Origin: Thermotoga profunda AZM34c06
Lineage (GTDB): Bacteria > Thermotogota > Thermotogae > Thermotogales > DSM-5069
NCBI RefSeq assembly: GCF_000828675.1
Contig: NZ_AP014510.1
Location: forward strand, 310,001-374,000
Direction of reading: 5' to 3'
DNA: 64,000 bases
Below are positions 56,777 to 64,000 of the stretch, piece by piece. How positions within the stretch are numbered: the stretch's first letter is position 1; every line of letters starts with the position of its first letter. The notes beneath the pieces are model-generated. The model was not told the origin of the DNA. It ran no database searches and saw nothing but the letters and a program-made list of their open reading frames with translations. The position numbers and the translations under genes were made by a program.

Positions 56777-57893
56777 GGAACAACCCAAGAAAGATGTCAC
56801 CCCATCAAAGCCTAAGATAACGCTTGAGGAAGAACTGAATATACCTGTTCAGGATATATGGTCTATCTATGACTTGAATTATTTCACTTACGGTGAAAGT
56901 GATCTTCTCATACAACGTTCAATCCATAAAAGAATAGGGCAAGTTGAGGATAGAATTCATAGAATCTTTTTGGAACAATTAAAATTATTTTTGGAAGGTG
57001 ACTTTGCCAGACAGGGCTCTGTTGGAGAAAAAAGCGTCTATTTTGATTCACTGAATTTGACAAAGGATTTGTATGCGACTAGTAGATCACCCATAGAAGC
57101 TTTAAAGAATTTGCTTAGAGAATATTCATCATCACCTGTTGCATTACTATCGGTTGCTGAAGTTTTACTCTTCGCCGGTAAATTCCGCGACGCCGCAAAA
57201 CTTTTCAGGTCTGCCTTCAGTATTTTGAAGGATCCTTATATTGGGCTTTTGCTCGAGGCATATGACACTGGTCAGATAAACGCCGCTTTATTCGCAAACT
57301 GTATATCGCAAGGTGGCTATAAGCTTTTGGTTTTGTTGATCTCTGCATTAACAGAAGATGAGGAAAGAGCCATTAAGATCGCAGATGTTTTGGACAAGAA
57401 ATCTTATGCGTGTGCCAAATACGCTGCTTGCAGGGCAAAGATGTCGAAGAACGATGAATATACTTTTTGTCCAAGGATTGTCATACTTAACCAGGCAATC
57501 GATTATGCTAACAAAGGATCTTTCGACAAGAATTTGGTTGAAGCTCTCTCGAACTTCGATCCTCAAGCATTGGTGCTTCTTCTAAGTGAAGCCGCTGCTA
57601 AGAAAGATTACGAAGGTATAAAAGAATACCTATCTAAACTGATCAATTCATCGGAGTCTGTTACATTTGCCACGGCGAACAAAACCAACTTGCCTATTTG
57701 TACAAGGGGAATTTTTGGAAGATATGCGCCAAGCAAGAATTTTATATCTATAAACGATCCTGAAGAAGGTGCGAAAAAACTCATAGAGTTAATTGTTCAG
57801 TTTGGTGATGTTCAGATTGTGTTTAAAGATATGGAATTTCTCAGACTTTATTATGGTGAACGGCATTGCAGAAATCTCTATAGGAGGGCGTGA
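56685..57893 (+). CDS. Helical hypothetical protein
   Basis: 402 residues, not recognised. A charged N-terminal helix (EEEKDERILNLLRLKMELEKD) and a Lys-rich linker are followed by many amphipathic helices with TPR/HEAT-like spacing (PVALLSVAEVLLFAGKFRDAAKLF is TPR-like). Two Cys-rich places occur (CAKYAACRA, and FCPR). No membrane segments. It overlaps radC by 92 nt; ATG 56685 lies ten bases after GGAGG, which supports this start. Confidence 0.7.
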   Translation: MEEEKDERILNLLRLKMELEKDLGKKGVKHKEQPKKDVTPSKPKITLEEELNIPVQDIWSIYDLNYFTYGESDLLIQRSIHKRIGQVEDRIHRIFLEQLKLFLEGDFARQGSVGEKSVYFDSLNLTKDLYATSRSPIEALKNLLREYSSSPVALLSVAEVLLFAGKFRDAAKLFRSAFSILKDPYIGLLLEAYDTGQINAALFANCISQGGYKLLVLLISALTEDEERAIKIADVLDKKSYACAKYAACRAKMSKNDEYTFCPRIVILNQAIDYANKGSFDKNLVEALSNFDPQALVLLLSEAAAKKDYEGIKEYLSKLINSSESVTFATANKTNLPICTRGIFGRYAPSKNFISINDPEEGAKKLIELIVQFGDVQIVFKDMEFLRLYYGERHCRNLYRRA

Positions 57894-57894
57894 T

Positions 57895-58443
57895 ATGTTG
57901 AAAAGAGAAGATGCTCTTGAGCTTTTAAAGAATCATGTGAAATCGAAAAATCTCATCAAACACTGTCTCGCAGTTGAAGTTGTAATGAGAGCGCTTGCAC
58001 GAAGACTTGGTGAAGATGAAGAACTCTGGGGTCTTGCCGGTCTATTGCATGATCTTGATTATGACTACACAAAGGACGATCCTCAAAATCATGGGTTTAA
58101 AACCGTTGAATTACTAAAAAGTTATGAACTTCCAAAACCTGTTCTTGATGCGATATTGGCTCATTGTGAAAAAAAGGAGATTGTAACAACTATGGAGAAG
58201 GCCATTTATGCGGCCGATCCTGTAACAGGATTTATTGTTGCAGCTGCATTGATAACGCCCGAAAAATCACTTTCGGTTATTGACACAGATTTCTTGGTTC
58301 GCAGATTCAAGGAAAAACTTTTTGCTAAGGGTGCAAGCAGAGAGCAGATGAAGAGTTGTGAAGAGTTTGGATTGTCTCTTGAGGAATTTTTGACATTGTC
58401 TTTGGATGCTATGAGAACGATCAACAAAGAGTTAGGGTTGTGA
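57895..58443 (+). CDS. HD-domain protein
   Basis: 182-residue HD-superfamily protein, potential metal-dependent phosphohydrolase. The HD motif is in GLAGLLHDLDYDYTKDD, with another His in AILAHCEKK and an Asp in AADPVTGF completing the ligand pattern. Substrate unknown. The ATG at 57895 follows AGGAGGG. Precedes deoC, whose upstream ribosome site overlaps its stop. Confidence 0.88.
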   Translation: MLKREDALELLKNHVKSKNLIKHCLAVEVVMRALARRLGEDEELWGLAGLLHDLDYDYTKDDPQNHGFKTVELLKSYELPKPVLDAILAHCEKKEIVTTMEKAIYAADPVTGFIVAAALITPEKSLSVIDTDFLVRRFKEKLFAKGASREQMKSCEEFGLSLEEFLTLSLDAMRTINKELGL

Positions 58444-58454
58444 GGTGGTTTTTT

Positions 58455-59195
58455 GTGAACAATATAGAATATGCTATTGAAGAGAGAATAGTGAAATACA
58501 AAAAAGAATATTCATTCCAGATTGAAGATAGAAAAGTTACTATCGATGAACTTAAGCAATCTATTGAACACACTCTACTCAAACCAACTGCGACATTAGA
58601 AGAGATCTCGAATTTATGTGATGAAGCCATAAAATACGGATTCTATGGTGTTTGCGTAAATCCTTCTTTTGTGAAGTATGCAGTCGACAGACTGAGTGGA
58701 TCTAAGGTAAAGGTAGTGAGCGTAGTTGGGTTTCCGCTTGGTGCCGTGACTCAATTTGTCAAGGCAAGAGAAACTGCAGAATTGGTTCAACTTGGTGCTG
58801 ATGAGATCGATATGGTGATTCATGTGGGTATGCTTAAATCGAAAGAATGGACCTATGTCTATGAAGATATTTGTTCAGTAGTTGAAGCTGCCAATGGTAG
58901 ACCAGTGAAGGTTATAATTGAGACATGTTATCTCAGCGATGAAGAAAAGATAGCCGCTTGCGTATTGAGTGAATTGGCAAGGGCTAACTTTGTCAAGACT
59001 TCAACGGGTTTTGGAACCGCTGGAGCGACAGTTCAAGATGTTCATCTCATGAAATGGTGCTCTGAAAAACTCTCGGTTAAAGCATCTGGTGGCATCAGGA
59101 GTTTCTCGCAGGCGATTGAGTTAATAAAAGCCGGAGCGAGTAGAATAGGTACAAGTTCCTCAGTTAAAATACTCTCAGAGGGGGTGGAGGGATGA
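58455..59195 (+). CDS. deoC: Deoxyribose-phosphate aldolase
   Basis: Cleaves 2-deoxyribose-5-phosphate to glyceraldehyde-3-phosphate and acetaldehyde in deoxynucleoside catabolism. 246 residues. IEHTLLKPTAT at the start of the barrel, DEIDMVIHVGML, and the Schiff-base lysine in FVKTSTGFG; KASGGIRS follows. GTG 58455 follows GAGGTGG. 4-nt overlap with the cyclodeaminase-like gene. Confidence 0.95.
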   Translation: MNNIEYAIEERIVKYKKEYSFQIEDRKVTIDELKQSIEHTLLKPTATLEEISNLCDEAIKYGFYGVCVNPSFVKYAVDRLSGSKVKVVSVVGFPLGAVTQFVKARETAELVQLGADEIDMVIHVGMLKSKEWTYVYEDICSVVEAANGRPVKVIIETCYLSDEEKIAACVLSELARANFVKTSTGFGTAGATVQDVHLMKWCSEKLSVKASGGIRSFSQAIELIKAGASRIGTSSSVKILSEGVEG

Positions 59196-59830
59196 ATTTT
59201 GCCAAGCTCTCAATAAGGGAATTTGTTGAGAAAGTCTCTGATAAAAGTCCAACACCAGGTGGTGGCGCCGTTAGTGCGCTGGTTGGTGCTTTGGCTGCTT
59301 CATTAATTGAAATGGTTGCCAATCTCACTCTTTCAAGGTCAGATTATTCTGACTGGCATGCAGAGATGGAGAGAATTGTGAGTACAATGCAGGAAAAACG
59401 AACGATCTTACTTGATTGCATAGATCTTGATGTAAAAGCCTTTGATCAAGTTATGAGTGCGTACAGGTTGCCAAAAAACACTGTAGAAGAGAAAGAAAAG
59501 AGAAGTCAGGCAATTCAAGAGTCACTAAAACAAGCCGCACGTGTACCTTATGAGACTTGTCGCCATTTGAAAGAAATTTTGAAGCAGGCGGTAGCTGTTG
59601 CGCAATGGGGTAATATAAATGCAATTTCTGATGTTGTAAGTGCGGCTGAACTTGCGGAAGGTGCTTTTAATTCTGCCAAGGCAAATGTCTTGATAAATTT
59701 AAAGTCACTCAAAGATGAGAAATTCAAAGAGAATCTTCTGCACGAATTGAAAACTTTCACAGGTGAAGTGGAAGGAGCGTTGAAGAGTGTCAGAGAAATC
59801 ACAGCTCAAAGGGCAGACATTAGGGTTTGA
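59192..59830 (+). CDS. Cyclodeaminase/cyclohydrolase family protein
   Basis: 212-residue all-helical protein of the formiminotransferase-cyclodeaminase C-terminal family (FTCD_C). SPTPGGGAVSALVGALAASLIEMVANLTL is the hallmark. It may act in one-carbon metabolism. Overlaps deoC by 4 nt and tgt by 44 nt. The pair deoC/FTCD_C next to tgt is as remembered for Thermotoga. Confidence 0.9.
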   Translation: MNFAKLSIREFVEKVSDKSPTPGGGAVSALVGALAASLIEMVANLTLSRSDYSDWHAEMERIVSTMQEKRTILLDCIDLDVKAFDQVMSAYRLPKNTVEEKEKRSQAIQESLKQAARVPYETCRHLKEILKQAVAVAQWGNINAISDVVSAAELAEGAFNSAKANVLINLKSLKDEKFKENLLHELKTFTGEVEGALKSVREITAQRADIRV

Positions 59831-60968
59831 GATAAAAGTTTGTAACGGGAAAGCGCGCGTTGGGAAACTTCATACATCACATGGTGTCTTTGACACTCCT
59901 ATCTTTATGCCCGTTGGAACAAATGCAAATGTTAAATTGATGCGCGCTGATGATTTGAAAAGTATAGGAGTTGGAATTCTTTTGGGAAATTCCTATCATT
60001 TAGCTGTTAAACCTGGATTAGATGTGATAAAAATCCATGGTGGTTTACATAGCTTTATGAACTGGAATGGTGGTATACTTACTGATAGTGGTGGATTTCA
60101 GGTTTTCAGTCTACGGGATTTGCGCCAGATAAATGATGATGGCGTGTTGATAAGGTCGCCAGTCGATGGCTCTAAATTGTTCCTGACACCAGAACTTTCA
60201 ATTGAGATACAAAGGGTGCTGGGTTCTGACATTGTTATGGTCCTTGATCACTGTCCAGGACCCATGGACAGTTATGAAGAAGCGCTCAAATCTTTGAGAA
60301 GAACCCATCAATGGGCAGATAGGTGTTTGAAATACGGTGTTAATGAAGGGCAGATGTTGTTTGCAATAGCGCAGGGTGGGATGTACGAAGATCTTCGACG
60401 GTTAAGCGCTCAAGAGCTCGCCAAAATGCCTTTTGATGGTTTTGCAGTAGGTGGACTGAGCCTTGGAGAGGAATTTGAGAAGACTTTACACTTAACCGGT
60501 GTTACAGTAGAATCTTTACCCATAGAAAAGCCAAGGTATTTTATGGGTGGTGGGTCACCGGAATTAATAGTTCACCTTGTAGAAATCGGCGTTGATATGT
60601 TTGATAGCGTCTTTCCAACAAGGCTTGCAAGACACGGTACGGCGTTGACTTTCAAGGGAAGATTGAACATAAAGTCTGCAAGGTTCAAGGACGACTTGGA
60701 TCCGATAGAAGAAGGTTGTGATTGCATAGCCTGCAAAAACTATACAAGATCATATATACATCATTTGTTCGACCGAGGCGAAGCTCTTGGTGGAATATTG
60801 CTTACAAATCATAATTTGCGTTTCATGATGAGATTTATGGAGCGATTGAGACGTTCAATTTACGATGGAACCTTTGTCGATCTGAAGAAGGAGGTGATCA
60901 ATTCATATGTCAAGGGTGAGGGTGATAAGCTTTGTTATGATTCTGTTGACAATACTGTGTTTGGGTGA
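59787..60968 (+). CDS. tgt: tRNA-guanine transglycosylase (queuine/preQ1)
   Basis: Exchanges G34 for preQ1 in tRNAs with GUN anticodons. 393 residues. GKLHTSHGVFDTPIFMPVGT at the N-terminus, DSGGFQVFSL (active Asp), FAVGGLSLGE, the zinc cluster CDCIACKNYTRSYIHHL and the second Asp in DMFDSVFPTR. Start GTG 59787, inside the previous gene, after GAAGGAGC. The last 62 nt lie within the next gene. Confidence 0.95.
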   Translation: MSEKSQLKGQTLGFEIKVCNGKARVGKLHTSHGVFDTPIFMPVGTNANVKLMRADDLKSIGVGILLGNSYHLAVKPGLDVIKIHGGLHSFMNWNGGILTDSGGFQVFSLRDLRQINDDGVLIRSPVDGSKLFLTPELSIEIQRVLGSDIVMVLDHCPGPMDSYEEALKSLRRTHQWADRCLKYGVNEGQMLFAIAQGGMYEDLRRLSAQELAKMPFDGFAVGGLSLGEEFEKTLHLTGVTVESLPIEKPRYFMGGGSPELIVHLVEIGVDMFDSVFPTRLARHGTALTFKGRLNIKSARFKDDLDPIEEGCDCIACKNYTRSYIHHLFDRGEALGGILLTNHNLRFMMRFMERLRRSIYDGTFVDLKKEVINSYVKGEGDKLCYDSVDNTVFG

Positions 60969-61752
60969 CATTATCGATTTTGCAGGCGATGGGCGTTATG
61001 TGGGTGCGACGGGACCTTGGGCTTTCAGGGTGAATCCTGCGGGTATAGTTGAAAACGAATTGCGTCAACTTTTGATATCCAACACTTTGAGATTAGGCGC
61101 GAGTAATGTTCGCAGTTTCTCGGTTTCTTTAATCCAACCGGCAAAAGATTCTTTAGCGGGTGTTCTCAGTCTCTCAAGTGATTTCAGTGATTTCAACAAA
61201 GAAAGACTTAGTTTTCTGTATGGAGTAGCGGGTAGGTCGGGAAATGTTGATCTTGGAATGAATATAGGATTAGAGCGGATTAAGGAAGATTCTTCGGAGA
61301 ATTATTCTGTCTTCGTAGATGTTGGTGTGAGAGGAAAATTTGTGGAAGATGGTTATGCTTATTACAGCATAGTGGTGAAGAAGTTCAGGGTTTGGTCGTC
61401 GGATTCTGATTTGATAAACACGGCAGATCTTGGAGCTGGAATCTCATTGGAATTTGACCAAATGAAATTTTCTTTTGATGCAATGTATGTATCGAATGAG
61501 TTTTGGAATTTGGCTCCTGGCGCTCAGTTGAATCTCTTGCCTGTGAATTTGTATTTTGCAGTGCCGTTTTTTTATAAACCTGAGAACTCCAAGAGTAGTT
61601 TATCGCTCGATTTCGGTGGAAACGTGCAAATTGGTGATTTCAATATCGGTGTTTCTGTGTATTATCCGTTTTCGAAGCAAACAGGCTCTGATTTGTTCAA
61701 CGAGCTTAATTATGACTGGCATATAGATTTTCGTGTTGGTATAAAATGGTGA
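60907..61752 (+). CDS. Signal-peptide-bearing beta-rich protein, probable outer-membrane barrel
   Basis: 281 residues, not recognised. A signal-like N-terminus (VRVISFVMILLTILCLGDII) is followed by alternating hydrophobic beta strands, ending IDFRVGIKW with a C-terminal aromatic, as in beta-barrel outer-membrane proteins. Probably a toga/outer-sheath component. The ribosome-binding site AAGGAGGTGATC is a perfect twelve-base match to the 16S anti-SD, implying strong translation although it lies in the end of tgt. 7-nt overlap with pyrR. Confidence 0.68.
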   Translation: MSRVRVISFVMILLTILCLGDIIDFAGDGRYVGATGPWAFRVNPAGIVENELRQLLISNTLRLGASNVRSFSVSLIQPAKDSLAGVLSLSSDFSDFNKERLSFLYGVAGRSGNVDLGMNIGLERIKEDSSENYSVFVDVGVRGKFVEDGYAYYSIVVKKFRVWSSDSDLINTADLGAGISLEFDQMKFSFDAMYVSNEFWNLAPGAQLNLLPVNLYFAVPFFYKPENSKSSLSLDFGGNVQIGDFNIGVSVYYPFSKQTGSDLFNELNYDWHIDFRVGIKW

Positions 61753-62279
61753 ACAAGATCAAAGTATTGAATGCCGAAGATATAAAAAGGTCTTTGATGA
61801 GAATAGCCCATGAGATTGTTGAAAAAAACCACGGTGTTGACCAATTGGTCTTTATTGGTATCATGACACGAGGTGTATTCTTGGCACGAAGACTTGCTGG
61901 CTTTGTGAAATCGATAGAGGGAAAAGAGTTACCAATTGGTGAGCTTGATGTTGGACCGTATAGAGATGACGAAAAGCGCACAAGTGAAGATAAAACAAAG
62001 ATGGATTTTTCAATAGACAATAAGACAGTCGTGTTGATTGACGATGTACTTTTCACCGGTCGTACGGTTCGAGCTGCACTTGATGCGCTTTCAGATCGCG
62101 GGAGACCTCGCTGTGTTCAATTAGCTGTGCTTGTAGATAGGGGACACAGGGAATTGCCAATAAGACCAGACTTTGTGGGGAAAAATCTTCCTACCTCTAA
62201 GAACCGGGAAAGGGTTAATGTCACTTTGAACGAGATAGACGGCGAGGATGCTGTTTATATAGTTCATATGGAGGAATAA
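61746..62279 (+). CDS. pyrR: Bifunctional pyr regulator / uracil phosphoribosyltransferase PyrR
   Basis: RNA-binding regulator of pyr operons with uracil phosphoribosyltransferase activity. 177 residues. IGIMTRGVFLARRL, the PRPP motif VVLIDDVLFTGRTVRAALDAL, and VDRGHRELPIRPDFVGKN. No pyr attenuator is present in the window. Starts ATG 61746 or GTG 61749 within the end of the previous gene. Confidence 0.94.
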   Translation: MVNKIKVLNAEDIKRSLMRIAHEIVEKNHGVDQLVFIGIMTRGVFLARRLAGFVKSIEGKELPIGELDVGPYRDDEKRTSEDKTKMDFSIDNKTVVLIDDVLFTGRTVRAALDALSDRGRPRCVQLAVLVDRGHRELPIRPDFVGKNLPTSKNRERVNVTLNEIDGEDAVYIVHMEE

Positions 62280-62281
62280 CT

Positions 62282-62500
62282 GTGGTATACGAAAGATATG
62301 CCAAAGCTATCGAGAAGGTTCTTGGTGGCATCGTTCAAAGAGAACATTATGATGTGGATATCAGTGAAATTTGGATCGAAACCTCTATCCCTCAAGACCT
62401 GATAATTGAGATCATCGAGAAAATTCCCTTACAACTGCCCGAAACACTTCATTCAATAACCTTGGGTGATAAAATCCTTTGGAAACGCAAAGACAGTTGA
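62282..62500 (+). CDS. Small hypothetical protein
   Basis: 72 residues, not recognised, no signal or membrane segment; acidic, with two amphipathic helices and short strands. GTG start 2 nt after pyrR, with GGAGGAA just upstream inside it. It is in the same frame as priA, separated by one TGA and two codons. Confidence 0.55.
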   Translation: MVYERYAKAIEKVLGGIVQREHYDVDISEIWIETSIPQDLIIEIIEKIPLQLPETLHSITLGDKILWKRKDS

Positions 62501-62506
62501 TTGTTG

Positions 62507-64000
62507 ATGGTGTACGAAGTTGCCATCTCAAAAATCCCGTTGAGAAAGACTTTTTTATACTCCTTTGGGGATAATCTCGAGTTGGGAGAACGTGTGCTTG
62601 TTGATTTCAATAACAGAGTCACCATCGGATATATTGTAGGATCGGTAGAATCTAAACCTGGTATTAAGACGATAACAGAAAGGATAGATGGTGCAAGTTT
62701 CTTATCTGTTCATGACGTTAAGATGATCAAGTGGGCTTCTGAACGTTTTTATTCTCCCATTGGACAGTTATTTGATCTGATGATACCGACATTTGTTGAT
62801 GAGTATGCCGAAGTTTTCGTCGAACCGATATCTGATTTGATAGGTTTAGAAAGATTGAGGTTGAAAGATTTTCTCTCTGTTCATGGAGAAAAAGTCCTCG
62901 ACAATTATTTAAAAAAAGGTTTTGTGAAATTACGAAAAGTCCCTGCGATGAAAACTCCAAAGCCAAGGTTGAGAGAACTTTTTGTAATTTTGAATTCATC
63001 ACTTGGAGAATCACTTCGTATTGCGAAAACACCTGATGAGTATGATGTCATCAACTATCTTTTTTCAGGAGAAGGAGCCACAGTCGGTCAGGTGATCGAA
63101 GCGACTGGAGTGGGTATAGAAAAACTCAGGAGAATGGAAAAAAAGGGTTTGATAAGATTCACACAAACTCCTATTTTGCACAATCTTGTTTGGGAGAAAA
63201 ACGATCTGTCTTTACCATCTGGACTTGAATGTAAAGAATGGTTAGTGGTTAAAGGATCGATCGAAAGAAGGTTCAAAGTAATCTCTGATGTTTTAAGAAA
63301 AACACTTGAAGAAGGTAAATCGGTACTTTACCTTATTCCTCTTTCATCACAGATACCGTATTTAACAGGGATGCTGCAAAAGTATCTTGGTGTAGAAATC
63401 TGTGTCTATCATGGCGGAATATCAAAGTCTCAAAAAGCTATGACGTGGTTCAATGCAATCAAAGGAGAGCCAAAGATCTTCGTTGGTACACGAATAGGCG
63501 TTTTTTTGCCGATAAAAAACTTGGGGCTTGTTGTTGTAGAGAGTAATGAAGACGAGAGTTATTATCAATTCGATGAACCGGTTTATGATGCCGTTGAAAT
63601 GGCGAGAAGAAAGGCTCTAATGATGAATATACCGATCATCCTCTCTTCAACAACTGGTCGGATAGATGATTACCACCGTTTGGATAAATCCAGGATTTTC
63701 AACCTGCCAGATGACTCAAAGAATATCCTTGTTATTGATACAAGAAAGCAAACCAGTTTTCTTTCAGACAAGTTGCTCGAGCAGATGAGAGATACACTTG
63801 AAAATAACAGGGGAATTATTATAACCGTTAGAAGGAAAGGTTATGCACCTTTCGTCACTTGTGCGATTTGTGGATATACAGTCATATGTCCAAAATGTGA
63901 TGTGGCGATGTCTTTTCACAAATCTGCGAATTTGTATAAATGTCATCAATGCGGTCATACCGAACCTGTTGATGATCTGTGTCCGAAATGTGGAACTCGC
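62507..64000 (+). CDS. priA: PriA-like primosomal protein, degenerate ATPase motifs, 3' end outside the window
   Basis: Replication-restart protein; 498 codons are visible and the frame is open at the right edge. The N-terminal DNA-binding part (ISKIPLRKTFLYSFG, then RFYSPIGQLFDLMIP) and the zinc region (CAICGYTVICPKCD, then CHQCGH and CPKCG) fit PriA. Where PriA has GVTGSGKTEVY the sequence reads VVKGSIERRFK (about residue 245). Where PriA has DEEH it reads ESNE (about residue 344). The usual start ATG 62507 is two codons after the previous TGA. Confidence 0.88.
   Translation, partial: MVYEVAISKIPLRKTFLYSFGDNLELGERVLVDFNNRVTIGYIVGSVESKPGIKTITERIDGASFLSVHDVKMIKWASERFYSPIGQLFDLMIPTFVDEYAEVFVEPISDLIGLERLRLKDFLSVHGEKVLDNYLKKGFVKLRKVPAMKTPKPRLRELFVILNSSLGESLRIAKTPDEYDVINYLFSGEGATVGQVIEATGVGIEKLRRMEKKGLIRFTQTPILHNLVWEKNDLSLPSGLECKEWLVVKGSIERRFKVISDVLRKTLEEGKSVLYLIPLSSQIPYLTGMLQKYLGVEICVYHGGISKSQKAMTWFNAIKGEPKIFVGTRIGVFLPIKNLGLVVVESNEDESYYQFDEPVYDAVEMARRKALMMNIPIILSSTTGRIDDYHRLDKSRIFNLPDDSKNILVIDTRKQTSFLSDKLLEQMRDTLENNRGIIITVRRKGYAPFVTCAICGYTVICPKCDVAMSFHKSANLYKCHQCGHTEPVDDLCPKCGTR

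Noticed and set aside
61746-62279. pyr operon attenuator near pyrR
   Set aside because: No PyrR-binding leader or anti-terminator was seen; pyrR is within a continuous gene run.

Overview
The window is a gene-dense, AT-rich bacterial chromosome segment. Several features point to the Thermotogae, probably close to Pseudothermotoga (the genus is an inference). These are a fused aspartate carbamoyltransferase PyrB-PyrI, a B12-dependent ribonucleotide reductase NrdJ beside an anaerobic NrdDG, a large Alu-type SRP RNA, a ffh-rpsP-khpA-rimM-trmD-rplS-lepB operon, frequent GTG/TTG starts with strong Shine-Dalgarno sites, and many ABC importers.

Layout. 1-2.5 kb: end of pyrBI, a short-chain dehydrogenase and a convergent dipeptidase. 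2.7-7.6 kb: the SRP/ribosome-maturation operon ending in signal peptidase I and a terminator. 7.6-9.8 kb: upp and a clostripain-like lipoprotein. 9.8-17.2 kb (minus strand): a carbohydrate locus with a GntR-LacI type repressor, an ABC sugar importer and a GH38 alpha-mannosidase; an 18-bp palindrome and a good promoter lie in front of the importer. 17.5-23.6 kb: HAD phosphatase, tRNA-fMet and tRNA-Leu, nrdJ, rex, a zinc-type alcohol dehydrogenase and a PfkB kinase. 23.6-29.9 kb: a MoaD-like/E1-like pair, plsC, a bifunctional-nuclease-family gene, a prenyl synthase, an alpha/beta-hydrolase-like membrane protein without its nucleophile, and a TPR protein. 29.8-33.7 kb: mreC, mreB and several membrane proteins. 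33.7-35.9 kb: CIRCE-controlled groESL. 35.9-37.0 kb: a decayed mobile-element region beside a pyrimidine-dimer glycosylase gene. 37.0-39.4 kb: SRP RNA, a MarR regulator with an epimerase, and methylglyoxal synthase. 39.6-48.6 kb: two tandem amidohydrolases, a complete peptide ABC importer and an M14 carboxypeptidase, read here as one peptide-scavenging operon. 48.7-64 kb: one long co-directional run that starts with nrdDG, passes through a degenerate phosphofructokinase-like gene, AMMECR1, a radical-SAM partner, apbE, NusG-II and Gx-transporter genes, maf, radC, deoC, tgt and pyrR, and ends in a truncated priA.

Two themes link the parts. Deoxynucleotide supply is set up for changing redox conditions: both ribonucleotide reductases carry paired NrdR-box-like sites with identical 30-bp spacing, and nrdJ abuts the NADH sensor gene rex. 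Several recognisable enzymes have lost their catalytic motifs: the PFK-like protein, the PriA-like protein, and the hydrolase with Ser replaced by Gly. No CRISPR array, rRNA operon or intact insertion sequence was seen. The least explained items are the PFK-like/AMMECR1/radical-SAM group behind nrdDG, the ATPase-less PriA, and the promoter-operator-terminator set with no gene at 36.0-37.0 kb.
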